Shown here one piece after another: positions 54,870-62,941 of a stretch of DNA of 64,000 bases (its first letter is position 1; every line of letters begins with the position of its first letter). The notes beneath the pieces are model-generated. The model saw only the letters and a list, made by a program, of their open reading frames with translations, was not told the origin of the DNA and did not search any database. Origin of the DNA: JAENVU01 sp038250905 (GTDB taxonomy: Bacteria > Actinomycetota > Acidimicrobiia > IMCC26256 > JAENVU01); NCBI GenBank assembly GCA_038250905.1, contig JBBSBV010000016.1:1-64000 (forward strand). The letters are read 5' to 3'. Made by a program: the position numbers and the translations under genes.

Positions 54870-55235
54870 TCAGCTCACCGCGCGGTGGCCGGGGTCCCAG
54901 TCGACCCGTGGCGCGTCCGACCACAGCCGCTCGAGGTCGTAGTACTCGCGCGTCTCCACGCCGAACACGTGCACCACGACGACGCCGTAGTCCATCAACA
55001 CCCACGACGCGTCGGCGAGCCCCTCGGTGCTCCGCGGGGAGATGTCGGCCTCGACCTTCAACGCGAACTCGATCTCGTCGCAGATTGCCTTCACCTGCCG
55101 GGTGTTCGACCCCGATGCGAGCACGAAGGCCTCGGTGATGCCGATGATGTCGCCGACGTCGAGCACGACGACGTCGGTGGCGAGCTTCTCGGCCGCGGCA
55201 CGAGCCGCGACGATGGCGATTTCGGTGGCGTTCAG
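54870..55235 (-). CDS. rsfS: Ribosomal silencing factor RsfS
   Basis: A 121-aa protein that binds uL14 and blocks subunit joining in slow growth. LATDVVVLDVGDIIGITEAFVLASGSNTRQVKAICDEIE and WVLMDYGVVVVHVFGVETREYYDLERLW are the RsfS signatures. No ATG, GTG or TTG lies at the expected beginning. The best start is CTG at 55235, with GGAGG 6 nt upstream, overlapping the preceding stop as CTGA. It follows nadD and the LytR-C gene, its usual neighbours. Confidence 0.9.
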   Translation of the reverse strand: MNATEIAIVAARAAAEKLATDVVVLDVGDIIGITEAFVLASGSNTRQVKAICDEIEFALKVEADISPRSTEGLADASWVLMDYGVVVVHVFGVETREYYDLERLWSDAPRVDWDPGHRAVS

Positions 55236-56878
55236 TGGTTTCCTCCGGGTACTCCGTATTGCGGGCAGTCGAGTCCGACCACGATGGTCACGTCCGCGAT
55301 CCCGAGATCGCGACTCGCCTTTCGCAGCGAACCGCACTTCATGGCATCGAGCAGTCGCTGGGCGCCGTCCCGCCAGCTGTCCTTGTAGTACACGATCTGG
55401 GTCGTGGGCACGCCGAAGCCGGGAACATTCTCGGTCAGGGTCACCTTGCCCCCCGCCGGGACCACCGCCTGGGCGACCGCCTGGGCCACCCCGAGGAATC
55501 CGGTGCCGTTGAGCACCTCGACCCGGGGGCGCCGGATACCGGACCCCAACCGGTCCGCCGAGAACGACCGGGCCACGTACCGCTCCAGCTCCGCGTTCCG
55601 GACGCCGAAGCGCTCGCCGCCGCCGGTGGCGATCGAATCGACCGGCAGGGTGTCGATGCGGTACCCGTCCTTGGCGGTCGCGGCCGCGACGAGCGGAGCG
55701 AGATCGCGGGACAGGGCAAGCGTCCGGCGTGCCACCGACGGATCCTCGAGGCGGGTGAGCCAACCCTCGATGACGGCCGACGCCGTGACCAGGCGGTCCA
55801 ACTCGTTCACGGCCTGGGGCCCGCTCATCAGCTCTGCCGCCTGCGCGGCTGACACCCGCTGGGCGCCCGCGTCGTACTTCGCCCCGGTGCCGACGATCTC
55901 GATCGGATTCGTGAGCGTGACCGGCAGCGGGGCCGCCGGCCCGAGGACCGCGGTCAGGCCCGCGTCGTCCAGCATGGCGGTCTTGCCGACCCCGACGCCG
56001 ACCACGTTCTCCACACTGTTGGCCAGACCGGCGCCGTTGTCGTCGACCGGCACCGCGCTGAGCGTCGCGACCCCGAGCGAGGGAACATCGAGTTGGGTTG
56101 CGCCCGGCACCATGAGCACCGACCCACGGTTCTGCTCCCGGCCGACGAGCACGATGAGATCGTTCCCGTAGGCCGCGCTGTGGTGCACGAGCAGCAGGGT
56201 CTTGGTCCGAACCCCGGACGGTGAAACGGCTGCCGTCCGCCTCGGCGATCCACCGTCGTCGGCCGCGCGCATCACGGCACCGATCGCGACGAGGAGCGCG
56301 AGGCTGAGTGCGATCAGCGGCACGACGCGCGTCCAGAAGCGGCGGTCGTCCCGATTCGGGGTCGGGCGCTCCCGGCCGCGGGACGATGGTCGGCGGGCCC
56401 GGGCCGGCGCGGTCGAGGCCAGTCGTCGTTCGCGCCGGGTGCTCGGCGGCCCGGTCACCACGGGGGCGACGGGGACGTCCTCCGGTGCTGCGACAGGGGC
56501 GGTCGCGACCGCGGGAACCGCGGGATCGGGCTCGGGGATCGCAGCCGGCGGCTCACGCGGAGTCTCCGCGGGCGCGGCGTCCGGCTCGGGGACGACATCA
56601 GGCTCCGGCTCCGGCGCCTGCTCCGACTCGGCGGGAGGCGCGGCGAGCGGCGGACTCGGCGCGGCCGTGCGCCGCGTCTTGGCCTCCCGCAACTCGCGGC
56701 GCTCGCGCCGCGTCAGGCCGACCTCGTCCTCTGCGCCAGCCTCGGGTACCGGCACCGGTTCGGGCGGCTGCCGTGTGGGCGGTACGGGCCGCGCCGTGCG
56801 CCGACGGGCAGCCCGGCTGCGGTCCTGGCGGCGCTCGGCGCGGGTGCGGGCCGGCTGATCGTCGTCGATACCGGTCAT
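55232..56878 (-). CDS. LytR C-terminal domain protein with LCP-like region
   Basis: A 548-aa protein. Residues 1-175 are a charged, then Pro/Ala/Glu-rich, probably disordered cytoplasmic tail. One membrane helix (VVPLIALSLALLVAIGAVM) follows. The outer part (about 210-400) resembles an LCP cell-wall ligase domain, but the PRD motif is replaced (SVLMVPGATQLDVP), so the phosphate-binding Arg and Asp are missing. A LytR_C domain ends it (RVEVLNGTGFLGVAQAVAQ). It may anchor or scaffold wall assembly rather than catalyse. It starts at ATG 56878, overlapping nadD by 4 nt. Confidence 0.8.
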   Translation of the reverse strand: MTGIDDDQPARTRAERRQDRSRAARRRTARPVPPTRQPPEPVPVPEAGAEDEVGLTRRERRELREAKTRRTAAPSPPLAAPPAESEQAPEPEPDVVPEPDAAPAETPREPPAAIPEPDPAVPAVATAPVAAPEDVPVAPVVTGPPSTRRERRLASTAPARARRPSSRGRERPTPNRDDRRFWTRVVPLIALSLALLVAIGAVMRAADDGGSPRRTAAVSPSGVRTKTLLLVHHSAAYGNDLIVLVGREQNRGSVLMVPGATQLDVPSLGVATLSAVPVDDNGAGLANSVENVVGVGVGKTAMLDDAGLTAVLGPAAPLPVTLTNPIEIVGTGAKYDAGAQRVSAAQAAELMSGPQAVNELDRLVTASAVIEGWLTRLEDPSVARRTLALSRDLAPLVAAATAKDGYRIDTLPVDSIATGGGERFGVRNAELERYVARSFSADRLGSGIRRPRVEVLNGTGFLGVAQAVAQAVVPAGGKVTLTENVPGFGVPTTQIVYYKDSWRDGAQRLLDAMKCGSLRKASRDLGIADVTIVVGLDCPQYGVPGGNH

Positions 56879-57441
56879 GAATAGAGCCCGCGCGCGCAGA
56901 TGAACTCGACGACGGGCGTCGGCACGAGTCCGTCGATCGGACGACCGGCGGCCACGCGGGCGCGGATGTCGGAGGACGAGACATCGAGTCGAGGGATGTG
57001 CACGTGCTGGAACTCCCAATCCGGGCCGGGCGGCTCCGCGTGCTCCCCCTCACGTTCGACCACGACAACTGCCGCCAGTTCGCGGGTTTCGTCGAGCCGA
57101 CGCCAGGTGGACATGTTCGCCGCCGCGTCCGTCCCGAGAATCACGAACAACTCCCGATCGGGGGCGGACAGGGCTTCGAGCGTATCGGCCGTGACCGAGG
57201 CGCCCGCGCGTTCCACCTCGACTCGCGACACGCCGATCCCGGCGAGTCCCGCGGTCGCCAACTCGCACATCTCGGCGCGGAGCTCCTTCGCCGCGACGAC
57301 CGCGCCCCGCTTCTGCCAGGGGTCACCCGCCGGCATCAGCCACACCTCGTCGAGACCGAGCGCGTGCCGTACATCACCGGCGACCACCAGGTGCGCGACA
57401 TGAATGGGATCGAACGTCCCGCCGTAGATCCCAACCCGCAT
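56875..57441 (-). CDS. nadD: Nicotinate-nucleotide adenylyltransferase
   Basis: A 188-aa enzyme joining nicotinate mononucleotide and ATP to give deamido-NAD. The nucleotidyltransferase motif is MRVGIYGGTFDPIHVAHL with the HxxH-type pair, and LDVSSSDIRARVAAGRPIDGLVP is the C-terminal ISSTxIR equivalent. It starts at ATG 57441; earlier in-frame codons lie in the ACT gene region on the other strand. It leads the nadD, LytR-C, rsfS string. Confidence 0.95.
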   Translation of the reverse strand: MRVGIYGGTFDPIHVAHLVVAGDVRHALGLDEVWLMPAGDPWQKRGAVVAAKELRAEMCELATAGLAGIGVSRVEVERAGASVTADTLEALSAPDRELFVILGTDAAANMSTWRRLDETRELAAVVVVEREGEHAEPPGPDWEFQHVHIPRLDVSSSDIRARVAAGRPIDGLVPTPVVEFICARGLYS

Positions 57442-57511
57442 CCGGATGATTCTAGGAAACGGTCCCTCCCGGACCGGGGCGGGTGCCGGGCGACACCTCG
57501 TAGGATGCCCC

Positions 57512-58108
57512 ATGGCCAACTGTCTCGCCCTCATCCGGGTCCGGGTCCCCGACCGCCCCGGCGCTCTGGGTCTGGTCGCCTCCCGGATCGGCGCCCTGCG
57601 CGGCGACATCGTCGGGATCGAGGTCCTCGACCGGACCGACGGCGTGGCTCTCGACGAGTTGGCGGTCGTGCTCCCGGACGCCGAGGTGATCCCTGCCCTC
57701 ACCCGCGAGATCGCCGAGGTCGACGGTTCGGTGACCGAATCGGTCACCGTCGTCGATGCGCTGCCGGAACCCCGCCTCGATGCATACCGGACCGCGACTG
57801 CGATCTGCCGGGCCACCACCCGCGCCGAGGCGCTCGAGGTCCTCGTCAGGTCGGCTCACGCCGCCGTGGGCGCGGATTGGTGCTCGGTCCTCGACGGCGT
57901 CCAGGTGCTGGTGAGCTCCGGCAATGTGCCGGCCGAACCGACCACCACCGCGGTATTGCTCCATCCGATCGGTACCGGAGGGGTCACTCTCGCGATCGGG
58001 CGGGCCGGCGGACTGCGCGCCGGCGAACTCGAACTGGTCCGTGCCCTGGGTGACCTCACGGATGCGGCGGCGACCCAGGTCGACCCGAGCCGGTCGGCCC
58101 CGGCCTGA
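57512..58108 (+). CDS. ACT domain-containing protein
   Basis: A 198-aa protein. Residues 1-75 form a ACT domain (ALIRVRVPDRPGALGLVASRIGALRGDIVGIEVLDR), which usually binds amino acids. The remainder (about 85-190) may be a GAF-like sensor fold (RSAHAAVGADWCSVLDGVQVLVSSG), without known catalytic residues. It may be an amino-acid-responsive regulator. It is divergent from nadD (70 bp) and precedes a glycosyltransferase by 44 bp, possibly in one operon. Confidence 0.8.
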   Translation: MANCLALIRVRVPDRPGALGLVASRIGALRGDIVGIEVLDRTDGVALDELAVVLPDAEVIPALTREIAEVDGSVTESVTVVDALPEPRLDAYRTATAICRATTRAEALEVLVRSAHAAVGADWCSVLDGVQVLVSSGNVPAEPTTTAVLLHPIGTGGVTLAIGRAGGLRAGELELVRALGDLTDAAATQVDPSRSAPA

Positions 58109-58152
58109 GCGGCGATCCAGCGCTCGTCCGGCGGAGCGACGAAACTGGCGGT

Positions 58153-58920
58153 ATGAGCGAGCCCCGCTGCCTGTCGGTCGTGATCCCCTGTTACAACGAG
58201 GCCGCCACGGTCCGGACCGTCCTGCACTCGGTGCTGGCCTCGCCCTACGTCGACGAGGTCATCGTGGTCGACGACGGCTCGACCGACCAGACCACCGCCG
58301 AGGTGCGCACCGTCTCGGATCCCCGGGTCCGGCTGTTCGAGCAGATGGTCAACCAGGGCAAGGGTGCCGCGCTCCGCCGCGGTTTCCAGGAGGCCACATC
58401 ACGGTTCGTGATCGTCCAGGACGCCGATCTCGAATACGACCCCGAGGACTACGGCACCGTGCTCGAGCCGATGCTGTCGGGCAAGGCCGACGTCGTCTAC
58501 GGGTCGCGGTTTCTCTCGGGCCGCCCGCACCGGGTCCTCTACTACTGGCACTCGGTCGGGAACCGCCTCCTCACCACGACCTCGAACATGTTCACGAACC
58601 TGAACCTCACCGACATGGAGACCTGTTACAAGGCCTTCCGCCGCGAGGTGCTGCAGAGCATCACGCTCGAGGAGAACCGGTTCGGGATCGAACCCGAGAT
58701 CACGGCCAAGGTGGCCGCCGGCGGCTGGCGGATCTACGAGGTGGGGATCTCGTACTCCGGGCGCACCTACGACGAGGGCAAGAAGATCGGCTGGAAGGAC
58801 GGGGTCCGGGCGATCTACAGCATCGTCCGCTACTCGCGTCAGACGCGGCGGACTCGGACCGGCTCCCAACACGCGGGCTCGTTCATCGATCTCAACGACC
58901 CGACGACTACGCCTCGATGA
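58153..58920 (+). CDS. Family 2 glycosyltransferase, polyprenol-phosphate type
   Basis: A 255-aa GT-A fold enzyme. It starts SVVIPCYNEAATVRTVLHSVL; the nucleotide site shows VDDGSTDQT and the metal site QDADLEYDPEDY. TDMETCYKAFRREVLQSI and FGIEPEITAKVA are typical of dolichol- or polyprenol-phosphate mannosyl/glucosyl transferases. No membrane helix is present. It likely loads a sugar on a polyprenyl phosphate for wall or protein glycosylation. It overlaps the convergent CoxE-like gene by 14 bp. Confidence 0.9.
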   Translation: MSEPRCLSVVIPCYNEAATVRTVLHSVLASPYVDEVIVVDDGSTDQTTAEVRTVSDPRVRLFEQMVNQGKGAALRRGFQEATSRFVIVQDADLEYDPEDYGTVLEPMLSGKADVVYGSRFLSGRPHRVLYYWHSVGNRLLTTTSNMFTNLNLTDMETCYKAFRREVLQSITLEENRFGIEPEITAKVAAGGWRIYEVGISYSGRTYDEGKKIGWKDGVRAIYSIVRYSRQTRRTRTGSQHAGSFIDLNDPTTTPR

Positions 58921-60427
58921 CGTCCGCCACGAAGCGTTCGAGTTGCCGCAGGTTCCGACACTCGTAGACGCCGTCGCAGTACATCCCGTATTCCGACACG
59001 ACCGAGTCGCCGGTGTCCCAGTAGCCGCGCGGCTCCGGGTTGAGCCAGTACAACCGCCGCGACTTCTGGCGCAGTTCCTTGAGCACCCAGTTCTGCGTCG
59101 CGTGGTAGTTGTTGCGGGCGTCGCCGAGCAGGATGATCGCGGTCTTCGACGTGATCTCGCTCAGGTGACGGTCGTGGAACACCTCGAACGCATGGCCGTA
59201 GTCCGAGTGGCCGTCGACCCACACCACGTCGGCCTCGGTGTTGACCCGGTGCACGGCCTCGGAGATCTCGTTCGACTCGTCGAAGAAGCGCGTGACCTCG
59301 TCGATCCCGTCGATGAACACCCAGGACCGGACCTTCGAGAACTGTCCGGCCATCGCGTAGACGAACTGCAAGGTGAACCGGGCGAAGCTGGCAACCGACC
59401 CGGAGATGTCGGCCACGACCATGATCTCGGGCTTGGACGGCCGGGGGTTCTTGAACTTCGGTTCGGCCGGCACCCCGCCGTACGACAGGGAGTGGCGAAC
59501 CGTGGCCCGGAAGTCGAGCTGGCCCCGATTGCGCCGCTTCCGGCGCTGCGCGAGCCGGGCTGCGAGAGCGCGAGTCAGCGGTTCGATCGCCCGTTGGAGC
59601 TGGGCCATCTCCTCGCGGGAGGCGTGCATGAAGTCGACATCCTCCGGCAGCGGCTTCCGAAGCGTGCGCGCCATCGCCTCGACCCCACGGTCCGCCACCA
59701 ACCGACGACGGATCTCGGCCTCCACCAGTTCCCGGAACTCCTTGAGCCGGGCCTGGAACTCCTCGTTCTCGAACCGGGTCGCCAGCTCGTCGGGCGGTTC
59801 CTCGCCCGCGTTCGGCGTCCGCTGCTCCATCATCTTCGCTGCGAGGCCGTCGAAGTCGAGCTGCCGCAAGGTGCGGTACAGGTAGTACGTCCCGCCGACG
59901 GGCCGACCCGGTTCCATGCCGGCGTACCGGGCGACCGCCATGGCCGCGAGTTGCCGCAGCTGCTCGCGATCCATGTTCATGAGCGCGGAGAGCAACATCT
60001 CCGCGAGCGCCTCGTTGCTCACGCCCTCGCCCGCACCGCCGCTGCCCTGTTGGCCGGGCACGCCCCCGGCGTCCGGGTCCTCGCCGGAGGACTCACCGTC
60101 GCCGCCATCACCGTCGTCGCCGATCCCGCCGGAGTACAACGCGAAGTAGACGTCGAACACCGTGTCGAACGCGCGCCGGTGGCGGAAGTGCTTGACCAAC
60201 GTGGCGGCCAACACCTCACGGAACGCATCGCGATCGGTGAGCGGGATGAACTCGACGCCGCGCATGGCATCGAGGTTCTCGGTCATCGACACCGGCAGCC
60301 CGGCGGCGCGCAGCTCGTGCACGAAACCCTGGAGCACGTCGAGCATGACGCCCGAGCCGACTCCCGACGGCACCTCCAGCTGATTGCGGGTCATCGCGTC
60401 CTGCAACTTCGCGAAGTGCAGGCCCAC
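58907..60427 (-). CDS. VWA (CoxE-like) domain protein
   Basis: A 506-aa protein. The C-terminal von Willebrand A domain has a MIDAS site, ADISGSVASFA (DxSxS), then DGHSDYGHAF and LLGDARNNYHAT. The middle contains a Gly/Asp/Glu-rich linker and a long helical region (RFENEEFQARLKEFRELVEAEIRRRL). CoxE-like proteins act with MoxR AAA ATPases as metal-enzyme maturation chaperones, and such an ATPase is the preceding gene. Start choices are GTG 60427, ATG 60394 (with AGGA upstream) or ATG 60346; the first is listed. The client enzyme is not visible here. Confidence 0.85.
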   Translation of the reverse strand: MGLHFAKLQDAMTRNQLEVPSGVGSGVMLDVLQGFVHELRAAGLPVSMTENLDAMRGVEFIPLTDRDAFREVLAATLVKHFRHRRAFDTVFDVYFALYSGGIGDDGDGGDGESSGEDPDAGGVPGQQGSGGAGEGVSNEALAEMLLSALMNMDREQLRQLAAMAVARYAGMEPGRPVGGTYYLYRTLRQLDFDGLAAKMMEQRTPNAGEEPPDELATRFENEEFQARLKEFRELVEAEIRRRLVADRGVEAMARTLRKPLPEDVDFMHASREEMAQLQRAIEPLTRALAARLAQRRKRRNRGQLDFRATVRHSLSYGGVPAEPKFKNPRPSKPEIMVVADISGSVASFARFTLQFVYAMAGQFSKVRSWVFIDGIDEVTRFFDESNEISEAVHRVNTEADVVWVDGHSDYGHAFEVFHDRHLSEITSKTAIILLGDARNNYHATQNWVLKELRQKSRRLYWLNPEPRGYWDTGDSVVSEYGMYCDGVYECRNLRQLERFVADVIEA

Positions 60428-60428
60428 A

Positions 60429-61316
60429 TCATCCCCGGGTGCTCGGCAACGGAGAGTCGACGAGCTCCTTGCGGGCCTTGGCGATATCGGTCTGGTACTT
60501 GAGCAGCACGTGCAGCGTCTCGCCGATCACCTGCTGGTCGACGGACTTGTACCCCAGGTACAGGAGCGTGCGCGCCCAGTCGATCGTCTCCGAGATCGAC
60601 GGCGCCTTCTTGATGTCGAGCGACCGGATCGAACGGACGACCTGGGCGATCTGCTCGGCCAGTTCCTCGTCGATCTCGGGCACGCGGACCCGCACGATCT
60701 CCTTCTCCCGTTCGAGTTCCGGGTAGTCGATGTGGAGGTACAGACACCGACGCTTGAGGGCCTCGGACAGCTCCCGGGTGTTGTTCGACGTGAGCAACAC
60801 GATGGGGCGTTGCCGACCCTTGATCGTCCCGAGTTCCGGGATCGACACCTGGAAGTCGGAGAGCACCTCGAGGAGCAACGCCTCGGTCTCGACCTCGACC
60901 CGGTCGACCTCGTCGATGAGGAGCACGACCGGCTCCTCCGACCGGATGGCCTCGAGCAGGGGGCGGGTCAGGAGGAACGACTCGGAAAAGATGTCGGACT
61001 CGACCGCAGCCCAGTCGGCCTCGTGCTCCCGGTCGGCCTGGATGCGCAGCAGCTGCTTCTTGTAGTTCCACTCGTACAGGGCCTTCGACTCGTCGAGTCC
61101 CTCGTAGCACTGGAGCCGGATGAGGCGCGAGCCCGTGACCTCGGCGATCGCCTTGGCCAACTCGGTCTTGCCGACACCGGCCGGGCCCTCGACGAGCACA
61201 GGCTTCTCGAGCCGGTCGGCGAGGTACACCACCCCGGCAATGCCGGTGTCGCAGAGGTAATCCACTCCGCGCAGCCGCTCGACGACATCGTCGACCGAAG
61301 AGAAACGTTCCGCCAC
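60429..61316 (-). CDS. MoxR-family AAA+ ATPase
   Basis: A 295-aa AAA+ protein. Walker A is VEGPAGVGKTELAKAIAEV, Walker B VVLLIDEVDRVEVE, sensor 1 VLLTSNNTRELSEALKRRCLYL with the Arg finger, and sensor 2 lies in the C-terminal lid. It pairs with the CoxE-like VWA protein next to it, as in other MoxR systems, to remodel or insert cofactors in a partner. The GTG start overlaps the proA stop (TAGTG). Confidence 0.92.
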   Translation of the reverse strand: MAERFSSVDDVVERLRGVDYLCDTGIAGVVYLADRLEKPVLVEGPAGVGKTELAKAIAEVTGSRLIRLQCYEGLDESKALYEWNYKKQLLRIQADREHEADWAAVESDIFSESFLLTRPLLEAIRSEEPVVLLIDEVDRVEVETEALLLEVLSDFQVSIPELGTIKGRQRPIVLLTSNNTRELSEALKRRCLYLHIDYPELEREKEIVRVRVPEIDEELAEQIAQVVRSIRSLDIKKAPSISETIDWARTLLYLGYKSVDQQVIGETLHVLLKYQTDIAKARKELVDSPLPSTRG

Positions 61317-62566
61317 TAGGCCCTCACTTGTCCGCTACCCCAGACCACGTACTTCGCGGTCGTCAGCTGTTGCAATCCCATCGGTCCACGGGCGTGGAGC
61401 TTCTGGGTCGATATTCCGATCTCGGCGCCGAATCCGAACTGCTCGCCGTCGGTGAATCGCGTCGACGCGTTGACCACGACTGCGGCCGCGTCCACCTCGT
61501 GGGTGAAGCGACGCGCGGCGTCGAGATCGCGCGTCAGGATCGCCTCGGTATGGCCACTGCTGAACCGGTTCACGTGATCGATCGCCGCGTCGAGCGAGTC
61601 CACGACGCCGATACTCAGCTTGAGCGCGAGGAACTCGCGCGCGAAGTCGTCGTCGGTCGCGACACCGGCACCGGGAAGGATGGCCCGGGTACGCGCGTCG
61701 CCGACCAACTCGACGCCCTCCGCGGTCAGCGCCGCGGCCACCGTCGGCAGGAACTCGGCCGCGATCGATTCGTGCACCACGAGCGTCTCGGCCGCGTTGC
61801 ACACACTGGGGCGCTGCGTCTTCGCGTTCACCACGATGTCGACGGCCCGGTCGAGATCCGCCGACGCGTCCACGTAGATCTGGCAGTTGCCGTCACCGTC
61901 GATGATCACGGGGACCGTCGCGTTCTCCCGGATGGAGGCGATCAAGGCCGGACCTCCGCGCGGGATCAGGCAGTCGACGTAGTCGGTCAGCTGCATGACC
62001 TCGACCGCGACTTCGTGGGAGGCGTCGTCGACGAGGATGAGCGCGTCCTCGGGTAGGCCCGCCTTCGCGAATCCGGCCCGGAGCGCGGTCGCGATGGCGA
62101 CGTTCGACCGGAGCGCGGTCCCACTCCCCCGGAGCAGGGCGGCGTTGCCGGCCTTGACACAGAGCCCGGCGGCATCCGACGTGACGTTGGGTCGGTTCTC
62201 GTAGATGATCGCCACCACGCCCAGGGGCACCCGCACCTGCTGAATCTCCAGACCGTTGGGGCGGACCCAGCCGGCCACGATCTCGCCGACCGGGTCGGCC
62301 AGGGCCGCCACGCTGCGGAGTCCGTCGGCCATCGCCGCGAGTCGGGCCTCGGTGAGGCGGAGCCGATCGAGCGGGCCGGCCTCCATCCCGTCGGCGGCCG
62401 CGGCCTCGAGATCGGCGGCGTTCGCAGCCAGGATCTCGCTCGTCGATTGCAGCAACACGTCGGCCGCACTCTCGAGCGCCGCGTCCTTGGCTTCGGTGCC
62501 TGCCTTGGCCAACGTCCGCGCCGCGGTGCGCGCGCGTCGACCGAGTTCGTTCACCGCATCGGACAT
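61316..62566 (-). CDS. proA: Glutamate-5-semialdehyde dehydrogenase (gamma-glutamyl phosphate reductase)
   Basis: A 416-aa enzyme of proline synthesis that reduces gamma-glutamyl phosphate to the semialdehyde with NADPH. The catalytic Cys is in KTQRPSVCNAAETLVVH. PLGVVAIIYENRPNVTSDAAGLCVKAGNAALLRG is the NADP-binding segment, and FGFGAEIGISTQKLHARGPMGL is the C-terminal signature. The start is ATG 62566. It is the second enzyme after proB, which lies 375 bp upstream on the same strand, an unusually wide gap for this pair. Confidence 0.96.
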   Translation of the reverse strand: MSDAVNELGRRARTAARTLAKAGTEAKDAALESAADVLLQSTSEILAANAADLEAAAADGMEAGPLDRLRLTEARLAAMADGLRSVAALADPVGEIVAGWVRPNGLEIQQVRVPLGVVAIIYENRPNVTSDAAGLCVKAGNAALLRGSGTALRSNVAIATALRAGFAKAGLPEDALILVDDASHEVAVEVMQLTDYVDCLIPRGGPALIASIRENATVPVIIDGDGNCQIYVDASADLDRAVDIVVNAKTQRPSVCNAAETLVVHESIAAEFLPTVAAALTAEGVELVGDARTRAILPGAGVATDDDFAREFLALKLSIGVVDSLDAAIDHVNRFSSGHTEAILTRDLDAARRFTHEVDAAAVVVNASTRFTDGEQFGFGAEIGISTQKLHARGPMGLQQLTTAKYVVWGSGQVRA

Positions 62567-62772
62567 CGCCGGAGCATACCGGCGGGTCTTGTGACCTCCC
62601 GGAGAGATTGGGACGTGAACGCGTCGAGAGGCCGAAGGTGAGGAGAAGCGGGGCGCTACGGAACGCAATCACGCGTCGGCGACCCGAACGACTGATCACG
62701 CCTGCGCCGCCCGAACCGGGGCCCGAGCGGCCTGCGCCGGAGGCGCAAGAGCGGGAAAGAAGTCATGAGCGA

Positions 62773-62800
62773 GGGGCCGCCGGATTTCTCCGACGGCCCC
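62773..62800. terminator. GC-rich stem-loop in the proB-proA gap
   Basis: Two 12-base arms (GGGGCCGCCGGA and TCCGACGGCCCC) pair with one mismatch around a TTTC loop. On the minus strand it is followed by CTTCTTTCC a few bases later, a poor U tract. It could terminate or attenuate proB transcription. The whole gap 62567-62941 also has a 43-codon plus-strand ORF at 62765-62896 covering this hairpin, which I do not trust as a gene. Confidence 0.45.
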
Positions 62801-62941
62801 CCGTCTGCTCGTCTGCCGTGGGCCCGACCCGCCGATGGCGTTCGGGCCCTCCCCCCGTTCCGGCAGGCGAGCGACGGGGATCAGTGTGACCCGTGACACA
62901 ACCGGATTGCAAGCTCTCCGCCACGAAATCTTTCCCGTCCG

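Noticed and set aside
62765..62896. A 43-codon ORF in the proB-proA gap
   Set aside because: It covers a strong hairpin, is Pro/Gly/Arg-rich and shows no recognisable motif; the stem-loop explains the sequence better.
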